Source of the DNA: Apostichopus japonicus
Taxonomy: Eukaryota > Echinodermata > Holothuroidea > Aspidochirotida > Stichopodidae
Direction of reading: 5' to 3'
Assembly (NCBI RefSeq): GCF_037975245.1
Contig: NC_092582.1
Location: 2,792,001-2,856,000 of the forward strand
DNA: 64,000 bases
Shown one piece after another: positions 46,204-58,815 of the stretch. Under the pieces are notes generated by a model, which ran no database searches, was not told the DNA's origin, and was given only the letters and a program-made list of their open reading frames with translations. The position numbers and the translations under genes were made by a program. Every line of letters begins with the position of its first letter. The stretch's first letter is position 1.

Positions 46204-48002
46204 TTAAGTGAGAGATGACTTTTTTTTTTATCACCAAAATGATACTTTTCATAGTGGTCACCATATAAACCACAACAGAAATCTATGCAATTATCATTTT
46301 AGGTCCATAAAGATGTATTTTCAGAGATTTCAGTATGCCCGGTGCAGTGTGTAAATACACATATGAGCAATACTGTGTAAGCAGTAACCAGGTCTATGTC
46401 TGCAACAACACTTCCAGTCACCAATTTTGATAAGCTTGACCAATTTGGGTGCATCTATGATTCTTGCAAGTATGATTGGTATCCCTGATCACAGTCCACT
46501 TGGTCTGGCTTGCCCTACCTGCAGAAACATCATCCATAGAAGGGTTAGCGGTGAGGGCTTTTTCGTCTCTGGCTCTGAAAAGTGATGAAAACTACTTTTG
46601 TTTAGCTCAGCAGATTCCTCTCAAACTGACCCACAGGACATACCCCAATGTATTCCTGAACTATTTGGCACATGTTAAACTGATATTGCATGTCACTCCA
46701 GTGCAACTGTTAAGTTACTAAGAATAAAAGAAGAGAATTGAAGGTGTTCTTTGCCACAACTGGATCATCGGGATTTGTAAACAACAGCCTCGCTGTAACA
46801 GTATTACAGTAGTCAAAAGGAAAGCTTACTGGAATGCTATCTAGATACACTGTTCACCTCAATAGCATATCCAGTCCATTTAAAGGTTTGTGCATAGGTT
46901 GTTACAATGTATTAAAGACAGTTATAAGAGAAGAGAGGTGGATAGGGGGGGCCTATTTCATGATAAAACATTCAAATTTGTTGCTCGGCAGAGAACAACA
47001 ACGTCAAATTACCTTATTCTCCATTGGTGGCAAGCACTGGTTCCTATAGTTACTACAGTAGATCTCCCATGGAAGCATCAGGATATCTCTTTCTGCTGTC
47101 AGAGTTGTTTGGGATTTGTTGTTACCTCATCTAACCAGTTGAGTCCATTGATACCACACCCATTCAAAGTATATCGCTGTGCATGCTGAGGACTTAGCAC
47201 ATACTTTCTCTGAAATTGACAAAACAACAGAAAACTAATGAGGAGTGAGTAGGCTCAAAAACCCCTTGATGCACATTGGCAGAAGCAGAAAATGCATACC
47301 TTTGTGGATTATTTGCTAAATAAGACTCAAAACATTCTCTGTGCAAGGTATTAGCCCTCAGCAGCCACTCCACTGAGGATACAGACCTCATACAACATTG
47401 TGCTACAGCTGGTGTAGACTTGGTCTAGGATACTAACGTAGCGCCATTATGAACCTGAGGCCTAGGCCTAAGCTAACAACATTAGGGGTATTTCATGCAT
47501 TGAAACTGAGTTTTTGTCCTTAGTTAAACACCAGGTACTTCCAACTTTAGCAAAAATAACCAAAAGTATGATTACCATGTACTTTAGGTGCCCACAGATG
47601 TCAAATTTCACTGAACTTAGTCGTTCACGTCAAACACACTGCAGGCATTTTGGTCTGATTCTGAAGGATTTTGAATTTCGTGCATTTGGCACCTACTTAG
47701 CAGATTCAAGGCAGGAATCATACTACGGAAGCTTTGGTAGGTCAAGGCTTAATGACCCAATATTTATTGGGGAGGAAAACTGGTTAGAAATGCTCAGAAG
47801 GCTATTCTAGCCTAATGTATGGAAACGCACATGCTCTTTGTGGTACTTTAAGGCTGTAATACTAATTTATGCGTAAAAATCACCCAAGCTTGAAATTTTC
47901 TGACGTTTGCTTGAAAACCATTTTTACACACCATAGCAACTACTTTGATCCAAAATTGGGACTTCTAGCACTTAAAATGAAAAATTTGGCATTTTTGCTT
48001 AA
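46204..48002. other. 1.8-kb module between the two 470-bp elements
   Basis: Bounded by TTAA at both inner edges (46,204-46,207 and 47,999-48,002). Open frames of 70-100 codons at 46,476-46,721, 46,890-47,189 and 47,514-47,810 (plus) have no features I recognise. There is no primer-binding site after copy 1 and no polypurine tract before copy 2, which argues against an LTR retrotransposon. Confidence 0.6.
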
Positions 48003-48472
48003 GGTAGCATACGCCCATTAAAAGCCCCATTGACTTACACACTAAATCACAAAAGTAATGTGGTCTCTAAGTCTAGATAGAAGTTTTCACTAGCTAAACG
48101 CTACCCATCACCGGATAGCTGACAAGTTGGCCTTTCATGGCACCATCAATTTTCCGTACCATGACCATGTAGATTTTTTGCTATCCGAGCCGGAAGTTTT
48201 CGTCACTTGTAAACAAACCTCTTCACTCAGTGGTAAACAAATTTCCTACGCTGCTCCCGGGAGGCCTAAAGGGGTCTAAAATTGCCTCAATTTACCCAAT
48301 TTTCTCACCACATGTACTTCCATTCATGCTCTTCAACATGCAAGCCACAAAAAACTAGATCATGATTGATAACAGGTCACAAAAGATGTTCTCCCGCTGC
48401 TTTTTGGCACTTTTCCTGAATCAGGAGAACAATCGAGCGGATTGATATAGACTCTAATAGGAGTATGCCACC
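48003..48472. mobile_element. 470-bp terminal-inverted element, copy 2
   Basis: Same length, orientation and apparently same sequence as 45,734-46,203. Left flank TTAA, right flank CTAT (48,473-48,476) running straight into the 23-bp satellite. Confidence 0.85.
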
Positions 48473-50845
48473 CTATACATCTCTTATACCGTTCTCTATA
48501 CACAGAGCCGTATATCTCTATATACGGCTCTGTCTATACATCTCTTATACCGTCCTCTTTCATCTCTTATACAGTCCTCTATGCAACTATTATACCGCCC
48601 TCTATACCGCCTTCTCTACATCTCTTATACCGTCCCCTATACATCTCTTATACCGTCCTCTAAACATCTCTTATACCGTCCTCTATACATCTCTCATACC
48701 GTCCTCTATACATCTCTTATTACCGTCCTCTATACATCTCTTATACCGTCCTCTATACATCTCTTATACCGTCCTCTATACATCTCTCATACCGTCCTCT
48801 ATACATCTCTTATTACCGTCCTCTATACATCTCTTATACCGTCCTCTATACATCTCTTATACCGTCCTCTATACATCTCTTATACCGTCCTCTATACATC
48901 TCTCATACCGTCCTCTATGCATCTCCTATACCGTCCTCTATACATCTCTTATACCGTCCTCTATACATCTCTTATACCGTCCTCTATACATCTCTTATAC
49001 CGTCCTCTATACATCTCTCATACCGTCCTCTATACATCTCTCATACCGTCCTCTATACATCTCTCATACCGTCCTCTATACATCTCTTATACCGTCCTCT
49101 ATACACAGAGCCGTATATCTCTATATACGGCTCTGTCTATACATCTCTTATACCGTCCTCTTTCATCTCTTATACAGTCCTCTATGCAACTATTATACCG
49201 CCCTCTATACCGCCTTCTCTACATCTCTTATACCGTCCCCTATACATCTCTTATACCGTCCTCTAAACATCTCTTATACCGTCCTCTATACATCTCTCAT
49301 ACCGTCCTCTATACATCTCTTATTACCGTCCTCTATACATCTCTTATACCGTCCTCTATACATCTCTTATACCGTCCTCTATACATCTCTCATACCGTCC
49401 TCTATACATCTCTTATTACCGTCCTCTATACATCTCTTATACCGTCCTCTATACATCTCTTATACCGTCCTCTATACATCTCTTATACCGTCCTCTATAC
49501 ATCTCTCATACCGTCCTCTATGCATCTCCTATACCGTCCTCTATACATCTCTTATACCGTCCTCTATACATCTCTTATACCGTCCTCTATACATCTCTTA
49601 TACCGTCCTCTATACATCTCTTATACCGTCCTCTATACATCTCTCATACCGTCCTCTATACATCTCTCATACCGTCCTCTATACATCTCTTATACCGTCC
49701 TCTAAACATCTCTTATTACCGTCCTCTATACATCTCTCATACCGTCCTCTATACATCTCTCATACCGTCCTCTATACATCTCTTATACCGTCCTCTATTC
49801 ATCTCTTATTACCGTCCTCTATACATCTCTCATACCGTCCTCTATACATCTCTTATACCGTCCTCTATACATCTCTTATACCGTCCTCTATACATCTCTC
49901 ATACCGTCCTCTATACATCTCTTATACCGTCCTCTATACATCTCTCATACCGTCCTCTATACATCTCTTATACCGTCCTCTATTCATCTCTTATTACCGT
50001 CCTCTATACATCTCTTATACCGTCCTCTATACATCTCTCATACCGTCCTCTATACATCTCTTATACCGTCCTCTATTCATCTCTTATTACCGTCCTCTAT
50101 ACATCTCTTATACCGTCCTCTATACATCTCTCATACCGTCCTCTATACATCTCTTATACCGTCCTCTATTCATCTCTTATTACCGTCCTCTATACATCTC
50201 TCATACCGTCCTCTATACATCTCTTATACCGTCCTCTATACATCTCTCATACCGTCCTCTATACATCTCTTATACCGTCCTCTATTCATCTCTTATTACC
50301 GTCCTCTATACATCTCTTATACCGTCCTCTATACATCTCTTATACCGTCCTCTATACATCTCTTATACCGTCCTCTATTCATCTCTTATTACCGTCCTCT
50401 ATACATCTCTCATACCGTCCTCTATACATCTCTTATACCGTCCTCTATACATCTCTTATACCGTCCTCTATACATCTCTTATACCGTCCTCTATACATCT
50501 CTCATACCGTCCTCTATACATCTCTCATACCGTCCTCTATACATCTCTTATACCGTCCTCTATTCATCTCTTATTACCGTCCTCTATACATCTCTTATAC
50601 CGTCCTCTATACATCTCTCATACCGTCCTCTATACATCTCTTATACCGTCCTCTATTCATCTCTTATTACCGTCCTCTATACATCTCTCATACCGTCCTC
50701 TATACATCTCTTATACCGTCCTCTATACATCTCTTATACCGTCCTCTATACATCTCTTATACCGTCCTCTATACATCTCTCATACCGTCCTCTATACATC
50801 TCTTATACCGTCCTCTATTCATCTCTTATACCGCCCTCTTACAGA
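48473..50845. repeat. 23-bp satellite array (~100 copies)
   Basis: Unit ATACCGTCCTCTATACATCT plus CTT; variants have CTCATACCG, CTATTCATC or CTTATTACCG. A 603-bp block is duplicated (marker CACAGAGCCG at 48,501 and 49,104). The array is free of stops in several frames, which produces an 814-codon artefact frame. Confidence 0.96.
48503..48532. repeat. Perfect 13-bp hairpin inside the satellite (repeated at 49,106-49,135)
   Basis: CAGAGCCGTATAT and ATATACGGCTCTG are exact inverted arms around a CTCT loop. It occurs once per 603-bp higher-order unit, twice in all. Confidence 0.9.
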
Positions 50846-51396
50846 GTCGTTTATCTCTACAAGAAGTCTGACAGTTCGTCAGTCAGGATGTCAACACCGT
50901 CAACGTTGACCAAAAACAAAAGTTACGGAGGCGCTTAAAGGACGATATTAATATCACGACAGATTTCATGCGACTTGATCATCTTTTCTCATATTTAGTT
51001 CACTAAGTATTGCTAATAGATTTGTTCTAATATTTAACTACATCTTGTTACCTTTAGAGAGAAATTTCTACAAAAACGTGAAGAAGCGTAAACTTTTTTC
51101 TTTTGTTGTGTGTGTATGCTAGGTCTATTGGGGTTCAATCATAACCACTACCGTTCCTTCCTTTTTTCTGTAATCAAGTCCTGCTCTGACGTTCAAGTTC
51201 ATTTGATATGATATGGGTTTCTTTTCTTTCCATGCTGACTATTTCAATGATTGCAAATACAAACTGAGAGGTAGAAATTTAGAATAGGCCTAGTTGGTCT
51301 TGTTCATGTAAACATAGGATACCAGCAGAAGTGGGCTACCCCTTGCCACGTTGTCTTGGGAAGGGGACGAGGACTTCGGACGCTTTTCTTGCTGTC
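50846..51396. other. Unassigned spacer
   Basis: About 550 bp between the satellite and the long inverted repeat. No gene, RNA or repeat recognised. Confidence 0.4.
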
Positions 51397-52045
51397 TTAT
51401 ATAACGCTCGTTGCTGCACGCATCAACTTTTATTTCCTGTGGCCTAGATCATCTTCAGTCGGCTCATGTTTCGAAATCATGATTTGAAGTCGATGAAAAA
51501 TGGAAGTGGGGTCATTTCTGACCAATAAGTACTTATGTCGTACATTGTGACCGAGGGATATGCTAAAGTTACATTAAAACATGTTATAAAATTAATGGGA
51601 TAGTGGTGTACCCAGTGGCGCCATCGAATCAGTGCTTTGTAGACTAGATACAGTCCTTTCAAGATCGCGCCCAGTGTATTTGACCTTGAAGAATTTCGGG
51701 GTAAAACCATGTTACGGCGGTCCTTGAGAAACATACGAGTTACTGCAGTGATGGTGCTGAGATGTCGTGTTATGGTAACACACTGTTACAAACTCTACAC
51801 TGTATGTCATGTATATGAACCTTCATGACCGCCGTATAAACTGATCTATTCTTAGAATACTGAACGTTGATACAAGGTCATCATGCATGCCAAGTGAAGT
51901 TAGGGAAACTCCGTTTAAATTTACTTGGAAAGAGAAGGAAACAGATATCGGATACGTTAAAACAAATTACCACAAGCAAAACATAAACAGAAGAGTCAAA
52001 CGTTTGCGTTTAATAGCCTCCGTACTATGGAACGTCGAAAGGGAA
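51397..52045. repeat. Left arm of a long inverted repeat
   Basis: Inverted match to 55,352-55,996 with scattered substitutions and small indels. Shared landmarks include TTCAGTCGGCTCATGTTTCG, TGGCGCCAT and AACACACTGTTACAAACTC. It probably marks the ends of a non-autonomous DNA element of about 4.6 kb. Confidence 0.82.
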
Positions 52046-52166
52046 ATGTATTAAACATAAACAACAGTAACATAAAAGGAGAGAAAACCATCAAACGAGA
52101 CAACAACATGACAACAGACAGCATAGAAGTAAACAACATAATATATTGCCCTTTCGGCGTTCCATA
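52026..52166. mobile_element. ~140-bp MITE with GGAACG(C/T)CGAAAGGG ends
   Basis: Left end TATGGAACGTCGAAAGGG and right end CCCTTTCGGCGTTCCATA are inverted. The interior is ACAACA-rich. The same end motif occurs singly at 53,940, 55,351 and 56,051. Confidence 0.75.
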
Positions 52167-54200
52167 CCATACATTGTATTTCTTCTTGATGACATATTTC
52201 TCCGTTAAATTACTCCAGTTGGTAACTTCGGGGTCAAGGATCATATGCTTTACCCCCATGAAGCTTCGTCATTCTTAGGAACCCTACATGCCACCCACCT
52301 CAGTGACGTCATAACTTTCATATCATATTATCAACGATACTTGGATATATTTTACGCCTTCAAAGAACTTCAGTCATGCAGTAAACCTTGCAACACAGAA
52401 TGTATCAAGCGAACGTGGAGTTATTTCCCTCCAACGATTTGACCAGTTCTGCGCCCTGTAGCTATAAATGTGTATGTTGTGTTATATACATTATCACTGG
52501 TGCATGTATGACCTTGTCTGTTTAACCAAACGTGGGAGTACGGTAGACTTTGGGAGACTTAAATGTGGCGGAAACGAGGCCATGTGCATGACATTGAGCG
52601 AAACATTTGATGATAACGGAAGGAACAATTACAGATGCAGATGCTCAGAGGTCTTCGCTTATAATTGCTTGAAAACGCTTGAAAGTACGATCGCTTTCCT
52701 TTTCGAATACCTCACCCCTTGAAACGAGTATAAACAAAACAAAACATTTCGTTCGGTAATAACTTAGGCCTAAGTGAAAACTGAACATAAAAGGGAGAAA
52801 AATGTTAGTCTTTGCATTTTGACCATACGGGTTATAAAAACAATTATTTTTCATTTTAATTCTTGGAATACAGACAATAATGATGACTTGAACGGTAAAA
52901 ACTGTTCTCATGGCCGGTCTCGACTATAACTGAAAAAAAAAAGTTTGCGGACAATATATTTCCAAAGTACCAAAGTATTTTATATTGCACAGTGGCAAAA
53001 CACATTCATCTCATATGAACTATATGTAACCCTTGTGTTTTATGACGACATATTTGTGCCTGATAATATCTTCCATATAGAGGGAGACAGGGCATACGGC
53101 AGATTTTTACTTTTCTTTTACACGCAACCCCATCCCTCCCTCCCCGCTCCCTCCCTCTCCCCAAAAAAGCAGTTTCGAGAAGAAAGTCAAATGTGTACCT
53201 TTTACAAATTTGAAGTGCCCCTTTTTTTCTGTTAATTAAAAGAGTACTCATTTACATTTTTGTTATGAGAATGCATGTGACTTACATTAACGTCCTTTTC
53301 TTGAGAACTAATAAAAAGTACATTTTGTTGAAAACCTGTAATAAATATGTCATATAAATTGCGTCGTTTTGTTGAAGATATATATGCTTACTAAGTTGCT
53401 CGCTTTGTGCAATAACGTATAGTTAGGTGAGTTAAAATATTCATAAATAAGACATTCTCGCCGACAAGTGAGACCATCTCGCTCAGAAGGTTGGCCCCGA
53501 CTCAGGCAAGATGTATATGCTCGACGCCGTCTTTCTCCGCAACCCGGAAATAAATCGTTATACAAAGATTTATAACATTCACCTTTTTTTTGTGTGGTTT
53601 TAACGTAACCCGACATATATATTTGGAGGAGGGCCGATGTGAAGACACAATGCCCGTGTGATGAAAAAATATAAAAGATTGCTGCGAAACTATTGTCGTT
53701 CATAATTTCCCAGAAATCCGAGCCGTACATAATGTACGAACAAAAGAACAAGCAATCCACGGTAAAAAAGGGTCTCCGACCACCTCCCCTCCCTCCACCC
53801 ACATCCCCTCCCTCCTCCCCCACATCCCCTCCCTCCTCCCCATCCCTCCCTCCCCACCATCCCCTCACCTTCCCCACCCGGTGTCGAAAACAAAGCAGAA
53901 TCCAATCAACAGAAAAGCGGTGTGATGCCACGTGGCTATGGAACGCCGAAAGGGAAATGTTTAATGTAAATTTTTATGTAACACAGAAGATGACTGAATG
54001 TCCCAGTGAGGAAAATTTCCTCGAAGGTTGTAATAAAAACAGTTTAAGAATTTGGACCATATTTGGCAATATAGCATATTTGGGGCCAATATAGCATACC
54101 TTTAAATAGAGTTCCCAATTATATACATGCTGCTGTATTTTTTCTTTTTTTTTCATTTCATTCATTTCGTCTATACATGCCTACAATAAAATGTAGGATG
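52167..54200. other. Interior of the 4.6-kb inverted-repeat structure, left part
   Basis: No transposase recognised. The frame at 52,468-52,722 (plus, 84 codons) has a Cys-rich run, CGGNEAMCMTLSETFDDNG then NNYRCRC, faintly EGF-like but not matching the family spacing. A CT-rich stretch of CCCTCCCTCC type is at 53,783-53,880. Confidence 0.35.
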
Positions 54201-54208
54201 GTATAAAC

Positions 54209-54614
54209 CAGGGTTGTCCAACCTTTTGCAGAGGAGGGCCACATGGAATGATTATGATGGAGGAGGGGGCCGCATGAACCCTACGCTCGATTTTTCGATT
54301 TTTTGCCCGAAGCCCAAGGCAACAAAATGTGAGCACTGCGCGCGGAGCGCACTGATTTATTTTCCTTCCTGATAAAACATGAATCAAGTCCAGCCGCCCC
54401 CCCCCCCCCCCCTCCGCTGAGAGAGTGTCACGCAAACTGCCCTGTATGTAGTTTTTTGGACCCAGAAGGTTTGAATGATTGATTATATAGCTTAAACTTG
54501 TTATCAATAGATCTGCTCACTAAAATTTCGCACCGTAGAGCATCTCTGGCGGGCCGAACGCAACCCTGCGGCGGGCCGGACTGTGGCCCGCGGGCCGTAG
54601 GTTGGACAACCCTG
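54209..54614. mobile_element. hAT-like MITE with perfect 8-bp target duplication
   Basis: A 406-bp element. Ends CAGGGTTGTCCAACC and GGTTGGACAACCCTG are exact inverted repeats, with GTATAAAC at 54,201-54,208 and 54,615-54,622. Inside are GC-rich stretches (GCGGGCCGGACTGTGGCCCG). It has no transposase and is nested within the larger inverted-repeat structure. Confidence 0.95.
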
Positions 54615-55029
54615 GTATAAACAGTACACTAAAAAAAGAAAAGTTTTTCGAGCTAGCGACCAAATGAAAAACAAAGAAAGAAAGTGAAATCAAGCAGGAA
54701 AATAATGAAAAAGAAGGGAACAGTGTACGTAAAGTCAGTGTAAACAAGAGAAACAGTATTTAATCTGTAAATTTTTTAACTAACTTTAGGCTAGGTCCGT
54801 GCCTGTAACTTGACCTCATATATCTCTTTTTCTTAGGTTGAAAGACTTTTGCAGGTTCTGCACCGATTTTACAGAAATTTCCATCATTTCTGCTTTCATT
54901 TTTTTCTCGTATAACCTAGCCCTACAAGATGGGCTAGTCGGTCTCTCTCGGACATTTTGGTTAGTTCTGAAGCACTAAATTCCTTGAATTTGTGTACGTA
55001 TTTTGACGTCATAAAAGTGAATAGCGCCG

Positions 55030-55330
55030 CCAGCATCAAAGGAGACAACAACATCAAATGAGACAAGAGCATCAAAGTATAGACAACAACGTTGAATGAG
55101 ACAACAACATTGAAGGAGACAACAACATCAAAAGAGAAAAACAACAACAAAGGACACCACAACATTGAAGGAGACAACAACATCAAATGAGACAAGAGCA
55201 TCAAAGTATAGACAACAACATTGAAGGAGACAACAACATCAAAAGAAAAAACAACAACAAAGGAGACCACAACATTGAAGGAGACAACAACATCAAAGGA
55301 GACAACAACATGATAACAGACAGCATAGAG
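55030..55330. repeat. ACAACATCAAAGGAG-type tandem repeat
   Basis: A run of imperfect units such as GGAGACAACAACATCAAA and TGAGACAAGAGCATCAAAG, with a longer block repeated at about 120 bp. It lies just inside the right arm of the long inverted repeat. Confidence 0.8.
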
Positions 55331-55351
55331 GTAAACAACATAATACTTTTA

Positions 55352-55996
55352 CCTTTCGGCGTTCCATAGTATGGTGGCTATTAAACGCAAGTTTGACATT
55401 CTTCTGTTTATGTGTTGCTTGTGGTAACTTGTTTTTAACATATCCGATATCTGTTTCCTTCTCTTTCTAAGTAAATTTAAACGGGGTTTCCCAAACTTCA
55501 CTTTGCATGCATGATGACCTTGTATCATCTACTTTCAGTATTCTAAGAATAGATCAGTTTATACGGCGGTCATGAAGGTTCATATACATGACATACAGTG
55601 TAGAGTTTGTAACAGTGTGTTACCATAACACGATATCTCAGCACCATCACTGCAGTAACTCGTATGTTTCTCAAGGACCGCCGTAACATCGTTTTACCCC
55701 GAAATTCTTCAAGGTCAAATACACTGGGCGCGATCTTGAAAGGTCTGTATAGTCTATAAAGCACTGATTCAATGGCGCCACTGGGTACACCACTATCCCA
55801 TTAATTTATAACATGTTTTAACGTAACTTTAGCATCTCCCTCGGTCACAATGTACGACATAAGTACTTATTGGTCAGAAATGACTCCACTTCCTTTTTTC
55901 ATCGACTTCAAATCATGGTTTCGAAACATGAGCCGACTGAAGATGATCTAGGCCACAGAAAAAAAAAGTTAAGGCGTGGAGCAACGAGCGTTATAT
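55352..55996. repeat. Right arm of the long inverted repeat
   Basis: Inverted counterpart of 51,397-52,045, ending GAGCAACGAGCGTTATATGA. A half copy of the small GGAACG MITE follows at about 56,005-56,068. Confidence 0.82.
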
Positions 55997-56069
55997 GACA
56001 ACAGGAAACATGATAACAGACAGCATAGAAGTAACCAACATAATACATTGCCCTTTCGGCGTTCCATAC

Positions 56070-58423
56070 GTGGCAGTCTTGGCAGCGAGTCAAAGCTAGA
56101 TATGTCTCAAATCCGAAAAAGTCTGCAAGGTTATTATATGACAACGTCATATCTTCATCCGGGTTCAAGAGTGTGACCAACTAATTAATACTGAGACATG
56201 TTTTAGTAAGAATCATTGGTGTATAAGGAGAAATGATTTCTGGTTATCAGGAGAAACAGTTTGTTTACCTGCTGCTCCGTGTGTGATATACTTATAACGT
56301 CAATCTACAGGCGGGGATTACCCCATCACCCTATCATCTTTCAGGGGCATGCATGGTAAGGGGCCTGACAGGGTCACAGTTTAAAAAGCGGACACGTTTT
56401 CTGCTGAATGGAATAAGTTAGTGTTGCATTCAAAAAAGAATGACAAAGATTAATATTACTACTACTATTGTTATTTAATGATGGTTTTTTTAGTGGTATT
56501 TGTGAAATTTATCTATTTTTTAGACGAATCTCTCTATATTCACGGCCAATGAAACGGGGCTCAGGTCTAAAAAAAAAGGAAACACGGGACTTACGAATGG
56601 TATTGTTAATCATATGCAGCGGACGATGTAAGGGAAAGAATGAACTTTACTAAGTTCATATCACCAGCTCACCCTCCTCGTCCCCCCCCCCGCCCTCCCC
56701 GGTCGATTTCTTCCTAATACGTGTATCGTCGGCGTAACAGTATACTAGGCTAGTTTTCTGATCTCGAGTCAATAATGGGTTTAGTTCATTAGCAGACTAT
56801 AGTCTGCTGGTTACCCACTTTGTAAAGGATGTTTTTATGCATTTCCGTTACTTGTGTTTCCCGCGTTTTCTACCGACCTGGAAACCCGGTTCCCTGTATA
56901 TGCCCGTATATGTGTTTGCTGTATCCTAGCAACCATTGAAAGGAGAAGTTTTAGTAGAGGGGAGTTGTCTATGATTCAAGTATACGAAAATGAAAGGGAT
57001 TCTGAATGAAACATGTTCATATGTTTTTATGAGCGATAACGCTAGGTTTATGTTTTTGTGTTATTCGTATACGGCCTAGCCTATACCTTTATGTATTTTG
57101 TACCATATTATTTGCCTTAATAGATTATTGTAACTTTCATAGATTATTATGTAAACTTGTGTTCATTTGAGTGTTGTCATTGTTGTTCAAATCCTCAGTG
57201 TTGTCTTTGCTATTCTCTTTTTGTTTAATTTGTTTTTTATTGTTGTCACCTTCACATTTCTGATCACTTCTTAGACTTAATGAGACAATCTCACACAATT
57301 GTCATTTCTGTTCCACGCTCAGTCAAAGTTTGGTTGCTACGACAACGGCCATTAGGTCGACTTAATGACCCTTGCCATAGATTGTCATGGCTTGCCATAG
57401 ATTAGCATCATGATGTAGTTCGCTTTGACGGCCTGAACCTATCACAATGGGCCTATATTCATTCAAATGTGTACAACAATGCATCCACTGCAGCCATTTA
57501 TCCACGTATAGCGCCATATAACTACCCCTTCATTCCCGTTGTAAGGCAGTATAACTGGGTAAACTGACCTCTTCCACACCCATCCTGTACCCATTCAACT
57601 GGAACGTTGGTACTCCAATAATATTTGCGGTGTTCCACTATTCAATGTTTAAAGTAGTTTGAAGAAGAAAAAAAACCTTGTGAGAATAAAAAATACCAGG
57701 CTCACGAGCAAACATCAAGACATCAAGTATCTGTTCATTGTCAGGGAAAAATATAGAACAAGTGATGTTTAACTAGTCCTAGTTCCATGATACAAACAAC
57801 TACTTATAAACTGGACAGAAAACAAAAGATATCATCCCTGAGGCTACAGAAGGCTATAGTCGGTTGGCCCATGCTATTGACATAACCGACAATTGATGCC
57901 ACAATACTGATGACAGGACCCTAGCTGTATGTGATAAGATCGGTTGACACAATATAGTACAACATTTTACCATACATGCATGCATGGCAATGAATCAACA
58001 GAAAATTGCACAGAAAGAAACATTGGTATAGAAAAGAAACGTGTTTGCTCCGAAGTCCAACAAACCTGCTTGCATGAAGTCGTGATAAACATTTTTTTAC
58101 CCGTTTTACGTTTATTTGAATACAGCTGTTGAAGCCCCCTTATATACCACATACGAGACGACCGCGTGACTGGCTATAAGAGAGATGAAGGATATAATTA
58201 ATGTGTGTGTGGAGAGAGGATGGGGTAGGGGGTTGTCGAGTGTGCCAGATTATGGAAAGGGTGAAGCATTTTCCGAACATTTGGTCCCCCATTGCAAACA
58301 ACAAAACACTTTATACGTATATCTGAAACGTTTGTATAGTACGATTCGACTAAACTATATGGATAGGGCCTACATCGCCGGAATTTCAGCAGGTACTTAT
58401 CGCTAAACTGTATTTTTTTTATA
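56070..58423. other. Unassigned region
   Basis: 2.3 kb of AT-rich sequence. Several 60-75-codon frames are present, none with a recognisable domain, splice context or repeat structure. Confidence 0.35.
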
Positions 58424-58815
58424 CAGTTATCACCGGGGGGGGGGGGTAGGAAGCTTCCAAAAAGTGTGGGGGCACAACATCAGAGGGGCACTTTCTCATT
58501 CCACATGCAACCACCACTCGTTATGCTATAAACCGATACGCACCGGCCATATCACTTAAATATATATGATATGTAGTATGCAATCAACACTATTTATTGA
58601 GATTTGTTATTGTTAAAAGTGGTACAAAAAGATATGGGATGTCATATTAAAAATAGCATGTAAATAAAATATTAAAATTAACAAAGCTTAAGATATCCAA
58701 AAGACAGTTTTCATCAAAGGGGCACATTTTACTTGCCAGTAGGGCACATTTGCTATTTTGGAGGAAAAGTGGGGGCACGTGCCCCCATTGCCCCCCCCCC
58801 CCGGCTACTATCCCT
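58424..58815. mobile_element. Probable hAT-like MITE with G-run ends
   Basis: Left end CAGTTATCACCGGGGGG and right end the complement of CAGGGATAGTAGCCGGGG form imperfect inverted repeats. The body contains GGGGGCACGTGCCCCC. Flanking 8-mers do not match, so the target duplication has decayed. Confidence 0.6.

Noticed and set aside
45734-48472. LTR retrotransposon with 470-bp LTRs
   Set aside because: The repeats do not begin TG/end CA, no tRNA primer site or polypurine tract flanks the inside, and no gag or pol frame exists; inner TTAA flanks fit separate MITE insertions better. Kept as a rival reading only.
48465-50909. 814-codon plus-strand open frame and a nested 374-codon frame
   Set aside because: They are translations of the 23-bp satellite, whose unit lacks stops in all three registers; the 23-residue periodicity equals three units.
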